Of a stretch of 22,071 nt of DNA, positions 1 through 21,480 are shown in pieces. Under the pieces are notes generated by a model, which did no database searches, was not told the DNA's origin, and saw only the letters and a list, made by a program, of their open reading frames with translations. The stretch is from the NCBI RefSeq assembly GCF_000611645.1, contig NW_014012968.1:1-22071 (forward strand), written 5' to 3'. This DNA comes from Monoraphidium neglectum (taxonomy: Eukaryota > Chlorophyta > Chlorophyceae > Sphaeropleales > Selenastraceae). The position numbers and the translations under genes are program-made. Numbering within the stretch: position 1 is the first letter of the stretch; each line of letters opens with the position of its first letter.

Positions 1-891
1 GTCCTGAAGTGCCTCCAAACACTCCCTGGCATCATCCCGACTCTGCTGCGATTGTTCTCATGCATTTCCAAGTCTCTATTTCACCTCTTTGGCCACCTAG
101 TGCAGCCGCATGAAAGCAAGTGCTGATTTGATGTCGCGCAAAGTAGTGGTGCATGGAGAGGTTGACAAAAGCAGTGCTGTGCTTTTTATGCTGGCTGCCC
201 TTGCAGCCAATGGACGATTATGATTATCAAAGATTGCGCTGAGGTCACACATGACTGAATTCAGGTCTCAAGTGCTGCGCCTGTGAGGCCAAGGTAGGGG
301 TGGGTTCAGGGGTTTCGGCGGAGGTTGCACAGTTTCTCCACAAGGGCAAGCCTCCGCAGTTGAGGATGTTTGGAGCAGGAAGGGACAACGCCGCACCTAT
401 GGCACTCGGTATCTGCTGAAATTGCATTTCATATACATGAGGGTGAGCGGACGCCTCTTATGGCTTGTCGAGCACACCAGCGTTTTTGGGTGCTCGGAGC
501 TGTCATGCCGGTGACCACTGGTGCCCAGAGAAACTACAAGATGCTCCCCTTCTCATTGATCACACATTTCCTACCACTTTCTGGACTTTGTACATGAAGG
601 ATCGACACAGCAGCGTTGCATCAGCACCACGCCGAGGTCCTCCCCGGCCTGAAGGGCACACGTGCCACGTATAAGGTGTGTAACACGTCCAAATAGTATG
701 TTGTGCAGCCAGCCATTGCTTCAGCGTGGGAGCAGGGCTTGAGTGTGTCACCGCGATCAAGCGCACGACCATCCAGAGCGGTCTACCTCTGTACGTTGGT
801 CGCAATTTGACACATAGAACGATCGAGGCTCAAACCACCTACCTTTGCTGCGCGGCGTGCAGGTTGGACTTGAGGCGCCAACCCGCCAAAC
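1..891. other. Left-edge region with no supported gene; 5' flank of the cellulase
   Basis: I see no open frame here with recognisable protein similarity, and no splice-joined model that I can support. The first ~450 bases are visibly less GC-rich than the genes to the right, which fits non-coding DNA. The last few hundred bases should hold the promoter and 5' UTR of the endoglucanase that starts at 892. I could not identify a clear TATA box. It could also contain the 3' UTR of a gene lying off the left edge. Confidence 0.5.
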
Positions 892-4355
<3,464 letters not shown>

Positions 4356-5644
4356 GTGGCCAAGTGGCTAAGAACGCCCCGAGCATTCCCTGGCAGTACC
4401 GCCCCGCTCCGCCGTCTGTGGCGCGGCGCGCTTGCGGGCCTCTGAAATGAGTGGTAACAGCAGCAGCAAGGGCCGCAGGCGCACGCCCCGCACTCAACCT
4501 GAGTAGCGATTTATGTTCAGCCCATGTGGTCCCTCTTATTGCTCGTGTTTGTTTATGGGTGTGTGTGTGCCCGCGCACGGGTCACGTGACGGCAGCAGGC
4601 TGCCACCTGCACCAGTGGCGTTGTGCTTGCTGACAATGCGCACTAGCCATGACTGATGCAACGCCCGACCGACCTGCGACCCCCACATACCGGTGCACCA
4701 CGCCATTGCGTGGGTTTTGTGTTATTAGACATGCGCTGTGCTGCGAAATGCACGGCGGGCACGTCGCGCTGAGGAAGCGCGGCGTGCCTGATATAGATTT
4801 ATACACAACAACTTTTGATTAGCCACGCCAGCTGAACCCTTTTGATCTGAAGCTTCATGCCATGCTTGATTGCACCTATTGCTGGTATGGCGGTCAACTG
4901 CGCACGTGAGAGGGCGCAGCGACCAGCCGCCGCGTTGATCCTCGCACCCATTTAACCCACCCTTCACATCTTGCCTGCCAGAGGGCTGCGTGACAGCACA
5001 TGCACAAGCTGTAACAAACAGCACCCCGAGCATCATTTCAGCCGCGGCTGTATGGAACAGCACGCATGTGAAATCCAGTTGGCAGCGACTGACGGCGGCA
5101 GGAAGGTCGCCGCTGTGGTCACACCGGTCTGCGCAGTGCTGATGTTTGCGCAGGCCACTCGGCAAACGCGCCAGCGGCACAAATCCATAGTGATGCAGGT
5201 GCGAGAGTGAAGCACAAGCACAAACAACAGCTTTTTACACCTTAAATATCGTATGTAGGCTGCGATCGCCTGGCATGCAGCAGACGGTGCAACCGCCGCC
5301 CTGAGACATGCCGTACTTGACGGTATCCCAACAACTGGACCTTCCGACCGCGCACCTGCCGTCCACATTTGTACTGTAACCCCAACTTGGTACAGAGAGA
5401 TGTATAAGTCGGGATCAAAGGCATCTTCTGCGCCAGGGATCTCAGGGACCTCATTTGTGGCATCATGCCTTTTCGTCGCGCCGCTGCTTTCAGTCATGTG
5501 TGCGGGCTATGTCGCCATTGTACAGCGTTACCCAACCGTGCGCATGACCTCACAAACACAAATACATGTTGATATTTTGAGTTTTCAGCAATCGAGCGCG
5601 AACGATGAAGCCGTGAGTTGCGTGTCACCGTGAACTGGATCAGA
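4356..5644. other. 3' UTR of the cellulase, then intergenic DNA before the PI4K gene
   Basis: Short open frames on both strands here have no recognisable domains and no consistent splice structure. The left part is probably the cellulase 3' UTR (TGTAA at 5010 and 5375). The right part should hold the promoter and 5' UTR of the lipid kinase. An ATG at 5605 followed by a GTGAGT donor at 5613 was considered as a first kinase exon but fits less well than the ATG at 5645. Confidence 0.5.
5010..5014 (+). terminator. Candidate poly(A) signal TGTAA for the cellulase gene
   Basis: TGTAA is the usual polyadenylation signal of chlorophycean nuclear genes. This is the first copy I found downstream of the stop at 4353-4355, implying a 3' UTR of about 660-680 bases. 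A second TGTAA lies at 5375-5379. The choice between them needs transcript data. Confidence 0.5.
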
Positions 5645-12965
<7,321 letters not shown>

Positions 12966-13842
12966 TGCTCTGTGAGAGCTTGCTGAGGGGCAGTGTGTAG
13001 TCTATGAGTGACAGGCAGGGGTGTGCCAGAGCAGACGAGTGACGTTGATTGGCATCATCCCTTACAACCATTAGCCTGGCTGCGGCAGGGGCGGCGAGAG
13101 AGGCTCGAGGGCGCCGCCCCGCGAGTTGCGGCATGTGCTTTACACTTTCAATATCGTGCGAGGCGTTGCCAGCACTGTGCCAACCTCGTGTACCCTGTGA
13201 TTGACGGCACGGCGTTGCCTCTTGTTCTTGACAACAAATTGTAATTTTCTTGGAACATGCACCTGTGCCGCCAGCGCTGCAGGCCCACGTGAGTGACCAA
13301 CGAACGATCAGCCAACCACCGGCGACACCTCGCTCGACACCGTCAGTTGCCCACGCCCCGACCACACACCCCAACACGCCGGCCGCAGCAGAGTGGGACA
13401 GAATGCAACTCAAGACCAAGGGCGTCTTTTGCATGACATCGGCGCTAGTAACCCGCCAAACCGCGAAAGGTGTGTTGATTTCAACGCGGCGCGGCAGCTG
13501 TCGAGCTGCGTGCTTGTGACGTATGCGACCTCACGTTCGTCGACTAAGCGTTCGACATCAAGCTGGCAGTTGTGTTGCTGCGTAGCGTGTGTCGGCTGCC
13601 TTGCCCGTGCTTGTCACACTCTAGTGATCCACGCTCATTAGTGGCATTCCGAGCGACTCTCGTCCCTCCTAAGGGCTTCATGACCACGACCCCCAGACTA
13701 CATCCCATTCTCAGACTGCAGAGCCGCACTGTGTGCCACCTTGCCAACGGCGGTCCCCCGCACCCGCCTGATTGCCCGCACCCGGCCAACCGGAGACGGC
13801 CCCCGCCCGCCCCACCCCAGCGGCCCACGCTACGCACAGCCA
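12966..13842. other. PI4K 3' UTR and upstream region of the ABC transporter
   Basis: No open frame here has recognisable similarity. The stretch holds the kinase 3' UTR up to about 13260. The rest is presumably the promoter and 5' UTR of the transporter starting at 13843. The transporter's reading frame is open back to a TGA at 13681-13683 but has no upstream ATG, which supports 13843 as the first possible start in this exon. Confidence 0.5.
13240..13244 (+). terminator. Poly(A) signal TGTAA for the PI4K gene
   Basis: TGTAA lies about 275 bases after the kinase stop codon (12963-12965), in a locally AT-rich stretch (ACAACAAATTGTAATTTTCT). This spacing is normal for a chlorophycean 3' UTR. 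It is the clearest polyadenylation signal in the window. Confidence 0.7.
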
Positions 13843-16800
13843 ATGTCGCCCGACCAGCCAGCACCCGCCGCATTCGGCGAAGCGCGGCCTGCGGGCGCGG
13901 CGATGTGGGTGCCATGCTTCATATTCGCACACCTGTTTGCGGCCTTCTGGATCTGCCGCGCACTGGCCAAGCTAGCGCCAGAGCGCTGTCGCAGGCTGAC
14001 GGCGGCGCTGCCTTTCTGCCGAGGTGAGGGGCCCCGGCGACGAGGGCCCCGCCCCGGCGACGCCGGCGGGCCCGGCTGCCCAGCAGGCAGCGGCCGCAAG
14101 GTGGTCCCTTGGTCACTACAGGGCTCATCGGGTCATCACTTTCGGCCCGACAGGCGCTCACACTCTGGGCTCTACGGGCGGTGAGGCCCGCCTTGTCATG
14201 ACCTACTTTGTCTCCTCGGCTCCGCTTCGCAGGCGCGCGCAGTGAGGCTGAGCCCGCGGTGCGCGCGGCGGGCGACCTGGAGGCGCCAGGGGCTGCACGG
14301 CCGGGCGCCGCGGCGCCGCTGCTGTTGGAATGGGAGGGCGTCGGGTGCGCTTACAGCACACCTGCCGGCATCAGGGCGGTGCTTCAGGTGCGGCACCCAC
14401 TGCACCAATAACACAGCTGTGTGTGTGAAAATCGCTCGCCCACATCAGCTGCAATAGTGATAGCTTGACTTCGCCGTGCGCTCTCTGCCTTTCGCCGCCT
14501 TCCCCACAGCAGCCCCGCTGCGCCGCCACCACCGCCTTCCATGCCCCGGCATCCCTAAGCTTGACGTCTGAATGCGCCTGCCCCACGCTGCCGGCACCGG
14601 ACCGCAACCCTGTCAGGACGTCAGCGGCGCGGCCAGGCCCGGGGAGGTGCTGGCACTGATGGGCCCCAGCGGGGCCGGCAAGTCCACGCTGCTCGACATC
14701 CTCGCGGGCCGCAAGTCCGTCGGCCGCCTGGCGGGGCGAATCGCCGTCAACGGCGCCGCGCGCGCCGTCGGCGGCCGCGGCGCCGCTGCCGCCGCTTTCA
14801 CGCCGCGCGTGTCCTATGTGCCGCAGGAGGACACCTTCCTTCCGACGATGACTGTCGGGGAGACGTGCGCGCTGCACGCCGTGCTGCTGCTGCCCCGGGG
14901 GACGCCGGCGCGTGTGGCGGGGGAGCGGGTGGAGGGGGTGCTGGCGGCGATGGGGTTGCTGCACGCGCGAGACACCCTGGTGGGGGCCCTGCACCCCCAG
15001 TGGTGCCTGCATGTTTGAGAGAACCAGGCTGATGCTTTGTTTAGAGGCAAACAGAGGGCGCCTGAGAGTGATGCGGAACAGCGCGATGGGCGGCAGTTGC
15101 CCGGGCAGACCCCACAGCAGACGCTGTTTGACATGATTTACTGACACAGCGTTGCAGGCGCTGCGTTGACCCAGTCTCAGCCCCGTTGACTTCCGGGCTT
15201 CCATTTCATCCCCAACTGCCGTTGCCGGCCGCAGGTAGGCGGCGTGCTGCCCGGCGGCCTCTGCCTGCGGGGCCTCAGCGGCGGAGAGCGCAAGCGCGTG
15301 TCCGTAGCGGTCGGCACCCTCGCCAACCCCAGCATCGTATTCCTGGACGGTGCGCACGCCGCTCGCCCCCTTCTCGTTCTATCTGGACGCCGTTTGCTTG
15401 TTTCCCGGCGCTGGCTGCCGCCATGCACTGCGCCTCGCTCTGGGTGCAGCCAACCGACCCGCCCCAGCTGCCGCCGCGCCCTGCTGTGAGTCGTTGCGCA
15501 TCCAGCTTCATCATTGGAATGATTGTATCAATACGCGTGCAGGGCGAAAACGAATCTTGACGCTGCTAGGCCCCCACCCATCCCCCTCCCTCCCTCAGAG
15601 CCCACCAGCGGCCTGGACAGCTGCTCTGCGCTCAGCGTCACGGAGCACCTGCGGGGCCGCGCCCGTGCGAGCGGCCTCACGGTGGGAGGCCTCCCCCGCA
15701 TCCGCCTGGCTGTGTGTTGCCCGTTTCACCTGCCTGCGTTGGCTCGGCTGGGCCACGCTTCGACTCTCCTGCATGAACTTGTAACATGCACGCGACCGCC
15801 GCCCCCGCGCCGCAGGTGATCGCCTCCATCCACCAGCCCCGCGCCGCCGTGTGGGCCTGCTTTGACGCGTGTTCGATCCTCTCCGGCGGCCTGCTGCTTT
15901 TTACGGGCCCGTGCGAGGACGTCGTGGCCTGGTTCGAGTCCATTGGGATGGGCCCCTGGCGGCCGGACGTGCATGGGACGTCGATAGACTGGGTGATGGA
16001 TCTGGTGAATGTGGGGTTTTCAGGCAAGCAGCAGGTAAGCGAGAGGTGCATGCGTGATTGTGGGGTTTGGGGTTGAGGCCAGCGGGCTCAGGAGCCGCGC
16101 TTGTCCACCCTTTGCCACAACAGACGGGATGCAGCAGCCACGAGCGTGCCGGCATCGGTGGGCTTGTGAGAGGTAGTATTTTTGCCTCTGCGCCTCTTCT
16201 TGCTTGGGGCGCAGCAGGTCGGGAGCGTGGAGGCTTGCGCGCGTGCTTTGACCAATCGTCAACGTGTCACCAAGCTCTGCCGTCGAGCACTGATTCACTC
16301 ACCGTCCCGCCTGCTTCGGCCTCCCCCGCCACCCCGCCACTCCGCCACCCCGGCCCCCCAGGCTGACACAGGTGGCACCATAGGCAGCCGCCCCGAGCTG
16401 GCAACGGCCGCAGCTGCTTTCGCAGAGTATTACTTATTGTGTCGCCCGCAGCTGCCGGCAGGGCGCAGCGCCGTAGGCGCCCCAGCCAAGGCCGCGGCCG
16501 CGGGCCAGGCCGCGCCCCGTCTGGACGACAGGCGCTCGCTCTCACTTGACTCGCGCTCGCGCGGGCACGGGGGCGTCGCCGTCGGCGTGGTGCGCGCAGG
16601 GTCTTGCACAGAGTCCAGCAGCTGGGACCTGGAGGTCTGCAGCGCCCCCTCCAGCAGCGAGGACGGCGGCGGCAGCAAGGGCGCGGCGGCTGCGCGTGCA
16701 ATGGCTGCCTTGGGTGGCTGCCGCGGCGGCGGCGGTGGTGGCAAGGCGCAGCTCGGAGCCGGCTGGCGCGCGACTGTCAGGTGTGGGTCAAGGACGGATG

Positions 16801-19279
16801 ATCCCATGCCGCTGCAACTGGCTTCGAGTCGCTGCATTGGTTGAGTTTTGTGGTGACGTGAGCGTCGGGGCACCCTGCCCGCCAAGGTCGTGCTGCCACC
16901 CTGCCCTGCTGCTGCGCAGCCAGTCGCCCCTCCCCTGATTACCCGCGTCCCCCCGCGTCGCACCTTTCACGCGTGCGTGTGCGCACCGACGGCCCTCTGC
17001 CTTCCCCAGGGCGCTGCAGTGGCGTGAGTTTCTGAGGATGGTGCGCAACCCTGCTGACGTGGCAGGTGGGTTATGCGCCGGCCGCCCTTGCTGCATGCAC
17101 CACCCGCCTGCACCCACCCTTTCCCCACCACGCGTGCTCGCGCTGCGCGGCAGCTGCGCCGCCCAAGGCAGCAACGCAGCCCTGACTCCGTTTCGAGCTC
17201 AGTGCCTTCATTCATGTCCAGAAAGTTGCATTGCGCATTGGCATTCATGAATCATCATGGTCACTGCCACGCCTCAGCACTCCTGCTCGCCCGACCTGCT
17301 GCTCTTCAATGATGAAACCACACCCAGGCCGCATGCTGGTGTTCTGCTGGCTGGGCGTTCTCTGCGGCCTCGTGTTCTGGCGCGCCGGCGACGACGCGTT
17401 TGGCGCGGAGGGCGTGCGCAACCGCCTGAACGTCCTCTTCATCCAGGCGCAGCAGTACCTCCTGATGCCGTGGGTCACGCCTTCCCGAATCCCGCGCAGT
17501 GATGTAGTGCAGACACCAGCACCCTCGCGAGGCTGGTGTTCGCTTTCAGCGTGCGTGCCCTCCTGTCCTGCCGTTGACCCCCGCACCGTCTCGCTGCTCA
17601 GCCATGACCTATTCTCACACTGTTTGCCAACATCCCTTTCGGCCACGCCGCTCACCCTCGCGGCGGCGGTTTTCACAACACAACCCGTCCAAGCAGGTAC
17701 GTTTACATGAGCCTCTACACGGCCGACAAGCGCCACTACACTGCTGACATCAGCGCCCGCCTGTACAGCCCCTCGCCCTACTACGCGGCCAAGTCGCTGG
17801 CCGTGCTGCCCTTTGTTGTAGCAAACGTGCTGGTGCGGCTTTTCAGACTTCGCTCGGCTCTTGGCTGCTGCTTGAACATCATGGTCGGACACACCGTTTT
17901 GCACTCATACACACCCCATCAAGGACATAGTATTGGGCATGTTTGAGCGCAACGCGCCTGGCAGGAAGCAGCTGCAGGTACAGGAAGCGACTGCAGCAGA
18001 CAAAACACCCTGCAAACATTGGTGCATGGGCGTTGTGCGCCAGCCTGGACTGCTGTGCAATTCTCGCGCCTTCCCTTGTGCGCAGGTGTGTGCCCTGGTG
18101 AGCTACGGGATGGTAGGGCTGCGGCTGACGCCGCTGGGCGTCGCCGGCAACAGCGCCAGCAGCATCCTACTCTATCTGATAGGCCAACAGGTATGCATGT
18201 GTGTGTGTATGTGTATATGTGTGTTTGCGTGTGTGTGTGTGTGTTTGTGCAGGTGCATGCGTACGTAGGTATGCGGCAGGGTAGTCGCCACCGCTGCTTT
18301 GTCCAAGTCTCACAATCAACCAGCCTCTTACGCCAGCCCCTGGTAACAATCACAATCCTGGTCCTGATGCCCATCCCCCACCTCTCCTTGCTCCCCGCTC
18401 CTGCCCCTTGGGCTCCTGCCCAACCTCACCCTATGATACTCTCCTTCAACTTGCCCCTCAACCCCTGCTCCACAGGTGCACTCCATGGCGTCCATAGTGA
18501 TGCCCAACGAAGACACCAGCTTCCTCGTCACCAGTGAGCCCCCACGTGTGGCTGCATGTCTCCATGGCTGTGCGCTTGCTCAGCTCGCGTCTGGTCTTAT
18601 TGCATGTCTGCGGTTTGAGGGCGTATTTGTGGTAAAAGCAAGGAGGGCCAGTCCCCAGCGTGCCACAAGGTCCGCAGCACAGAGAACCTGCATGGGGCGC
18701 GTCCACGTTTGGCCCTGTCGCGACCTGTTCGTCGCCGCTGCGCATGCCGGACCCCACACGGGGCTGCGTGTGCGCAGCACATCGCTCGGCCCGCCCTGCC
18801 ACCGGAGCCGACCACCGCTCCTATCACACCCCGCCCTCCGGCCGCCACGCGCAGTCCTGTGGAGCGCGCTGTGCATGTACTTCTCAAACTTCATCATCCG
18901 CTTCGATGACATGCGGATGGCCTGGCTGTCAAACCTGCGGTACATCTCGGCGGTCAACTTTGCGTACAGCGCCTACATCAAGGCCGAGTTCCAGGGAGCG
19001 ACCCTCAGCTGCGCCGGCGGCCTGATGGGGGACGCTGAGCTGGCAGCCCTGCGGGGCATGCTGCCCGCCACCCCGCAGCTCGCGGGGCCCGCCGCGGCGC
19101 GCGTGCTGGAGCGGCCGGGCGGCGAGTGCATGATGCGCATGGACGCCATCCTGGGGTACTTTGGGGTGCTCGACACGCCAATGTGGGTGTACTTTGCTGC
19201 GCTGATCGCTTACCTCGGGGTCGTCCATCTGGGCACCTTCCTCGGACTGCTGCTGCTGGCCCGCAAGGAGCGGCGCTGA
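13843..19279 (+). CDS. ABC transporter, subfamily G (White/WBC-type half-transporter)
   Basis: Thirteen exons: 13843-14023, 14233-14387, 14617-14979, 15235-15349, 15599-15681, 15816-16034, 16362-16780, 17010-17065, 17328-17469, 17697-17832, 18086-18190, 18476-18533, 18855-19279. They total 2457 bases (818 aa plus stop). The nucleotide-binding domain comes first: Walker A GPSGAGKST (128-136), Q-loop YVPQED, signature LSGGERKRV (247-255), Walker B IVFLDEPTSGLDS, and H-loop IHQP (304-307). A low-complexity linker (~373-513) follows, then WREFLRMVRNPADVAGRML and about six membrane segments (FCWLGVLCGLVFW; LAVLPFVVANVLVCALVSYG; a final YFAALIAYLGVVHLGTFLGL). The NBD-then-TMD order defines the G subfamily; as a half-transporter it would work as a dimer. 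Substrate (sterols, lipids, wax or hormone-like compounds in relatives) cannot be told. Odd points are a hydrophobic segment at 21-41 before the NBD, and uncertain splice choices at 16362/16452 and 17827/17833. An alternative start is ATG 13903 (Met21). Confidence 0.92.
18194..18255 (+). repeat. (GT)n-rich tract just after a splice donor of the ABC transporter
   Basis: An imperfect GT/TATG microsatellite starts a few bases inside the intron 18191-18475, directly after the donor GTATGC. It would transcribe to a UG-rich RNA. Confidence 0.85.
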
Positions 19280-21480
19280 CAGTGCGGCCGCTGCGGCGAT
19301 ACGGTGGTGGCGGCTGCACCATCGTCGGTGGCTGGCAGCGCCTATGACGATCGGCAGACCCGTTAGAGGGCTGACCGCCTGGCAGGCCGGCCACCCGCGA
19401 TCGACGCAAGTCGTGCAGACTGTCAAAAGCCTGACCAGGCGCGCAAACCCAGAAACTCGCACCCCCACTCGCGCACGCGCACGCGCACACGCCTTGCGTA
19501 ACGAACACCGTCTGCTGGATGCAGGCGGCTTGCCTGTGCACTGTCGTCAATGCACAGCGCGCTGATCAGATGTTCGTCGGGCGCTCACATCATCCAAATT
19601 TAGTTTGTGTGCAGGCTCGCTGGTTTCCCCCTGCATCAGACGCGCCAAGGAGCCACTTTTCATGGCGCCGGCCGCGGCAGAACCTCGGGCACTGACACAT
19701 CAGCTACAGCAGCAGCCCCAGAGCGACGCTCTCTCGACAAGTATTGCTCTTGCGGCCTCATCTTTTGCGCACAGCTTCAGTTCCTTGCAACAACATTGGT
19801 GGGGCCGCGCAGCACCAACCACCATTGCACTGCTGTTTTGTGCACCACCCTCCAGCAGCCCTGAACCCTGACCGTGCTTCCTGGAGACCGCCCTCGCTCC
19901 TGGCGCAAACCCGCAGGCGCCTTGCCGATGGCTGGCTCGTGACGTTGGGGTCCTTGTCAAAGGGGGGGAGGGCGGCGGCGCCTTTTTTTAACTCGCTGCA
20001 TACGTTGAGTCCCTTCCCTGCACACGCATACTCTTAGTCCATGCATAGTTGCAAACGCATTCACTACTTGCTTGGTCTCATATTGCGCGCAAGGCTAGAG
20101 CATGTGTGCCACCCCCAAGCAATGACGCAAGCCACTGCCGGGGGCGTTGGTTTTTGGCGCCTCGATGATGGCCAGGGACGACAACCATCCTGGCAGGGGG
20201 TCAGGACTCAGGTGCCCAGGCCCTGCGCCTGCAACGACGTGGCACTCGCATATACTGTGCTTTGTACTGCCCACTTGACTTGGAGCGACGCTCTTGTGTT
20301 GAATCCTTCAACCCCCACGCTTCATCTCGAGGACGCTGCACGCGCCGCCACAGCTGAGCCGGCCCTTATTCTTGGGCCTCGTGAAGCGTGCTAGACACCC
20401 CTGTTTTCAGCCCCTGCTGCTGGCACCCTTGTGGGTGAGGCGCCGAATACGCCCTGCTTTTGGCGCGTGCTCTTAACCCGCCGGCCGGATGCAGGTTGCT
20501 CGCATCAAGCCATAGCGCTGTCGCCCTTATCAGCTGTCTCGGTTTCGCAAATGTCGAGGGGACAATCTGCCGTATCACGGTTCCAGAAAAGAGCACACAT
20601 GAGGTTGCGTTGAGGTAATGTGGCGCCATCCAGACTGACGGCTGATACAGGCAGTCCTCCACAGCCAGTGCCACTGGGACCGCTTGCTCACCTGACCCTA
20701 CAGCAAGCTGCCTGACCACCAGCCACACGGTGGGCGAATCTGCCCTGTGATGCCCGGCCAGGCCCATGCATCACGGCTGGAGGGACGAAACCGCGGTGCG
20801 TTTCTGCGCGCAAACACACGGGTTCCCGGCGCTGGGCCACGTCTCCTCACTTCCACCCCAGCCCCTCCGCCCTAGCCCCTTGCCTTGAATCCTCCTGGGC
20901 CCCAGAACTATCTGTGAATTGGCCTGCATCCGCACTTGTTCTGTGCACCTCTTTGCCCACATTTCAATTGCCCGCCTAGGCCAGCCATTTGCAAGAAGAG
21001 AAGGGCGCTTCGCTTGAGCGACAGAGTGCGCACAGGAATTGTGCTGCTCCTCGCAGTGGGGTGCGCCGGCATCGCCATTCCTGAATCATGCTCAGGTGCA
21101 TGCACACTCCCAACCAATGTCACGTTTTCTTTCCTGCCGTTCTGTCCTTACTGACTGAGGGGTGCGACACACAACCCAGGAAGTAGGCGTAGGGGGCCCA
21201 CAACAGGCAGTGTCTGCTTGGCAGAGGCAGGAGGAAGGCCTCTTGGTGGGCCAGCCTTATTCCCAAGGTCGCAGTGTTTTGGGCGACGAACAGGTTCCGG
21301 GCTGCAGAGAAACAAAGCTTTTCACGACCATCACTGGGCCAGTACACGCCTGTGTTGACGGCTCACTCCAGTGCCCACATCCTGCCTCGGCTCGTCTAAA
21401 CGCCCGTGGCTTCTTGTGAAATCTACACAGGGCCAGTCTGATTTACAATGCAAAGGACACGCGGCTGCTGCGGCGCATGG
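19280..21480. other. 2.2-kb convergent intergenic region, no supported gene
   Basis: This lies between the stop of the ABC transporter (+) and the stop of the proteasome gene (-). It must hold both 3' UTRs. I found no TGTAA on the + strand after 19279, so the transporter's 3' end is not located. Frames such as the minus-strand one at 20366-20767 show no recognisable domain, no family motifs and no coherent exon joins. A short G-rich then T-rich stretch lies at about 19962-19989. A small lineage-specific or non-coding RNA gene cannot be excluded. Confidence 0.5.
21443..21447 (-). terminator. Candidate poly(A) signal TGTAA for the proteasome gene
   Basis: TTACA on the + strand reads TGTAA on the minus strand, only about 35 bases beyond the proteasome stop codon (21481-21483). 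That would give an unusually short 3' UTR, so a further-downstream signal may be used instead. Confidence 0.4.

Noticed and set aside
5605..5612. ATG AAG CC followed by GTGAGT as a first exon of PI4K
   Set aside because: It also joins in frame to 5875 but gives only MKP before QLYL, losing the CGILT segment that resembles the plant PI4K-beta N-terminus; ATG 5645 fits better.
14371..15357. 328-aa minus-strand frame over the ABC ATP-binding exons
   Set aside because: Antisense of the Walker A and signature-motif exons; no independent similarity.
20366..20767. 133-aa minus-strand frame in the convergent gap
   Set aside because: No recognisable domain, no splice partners and no supporting signals; not enough to call a gene.
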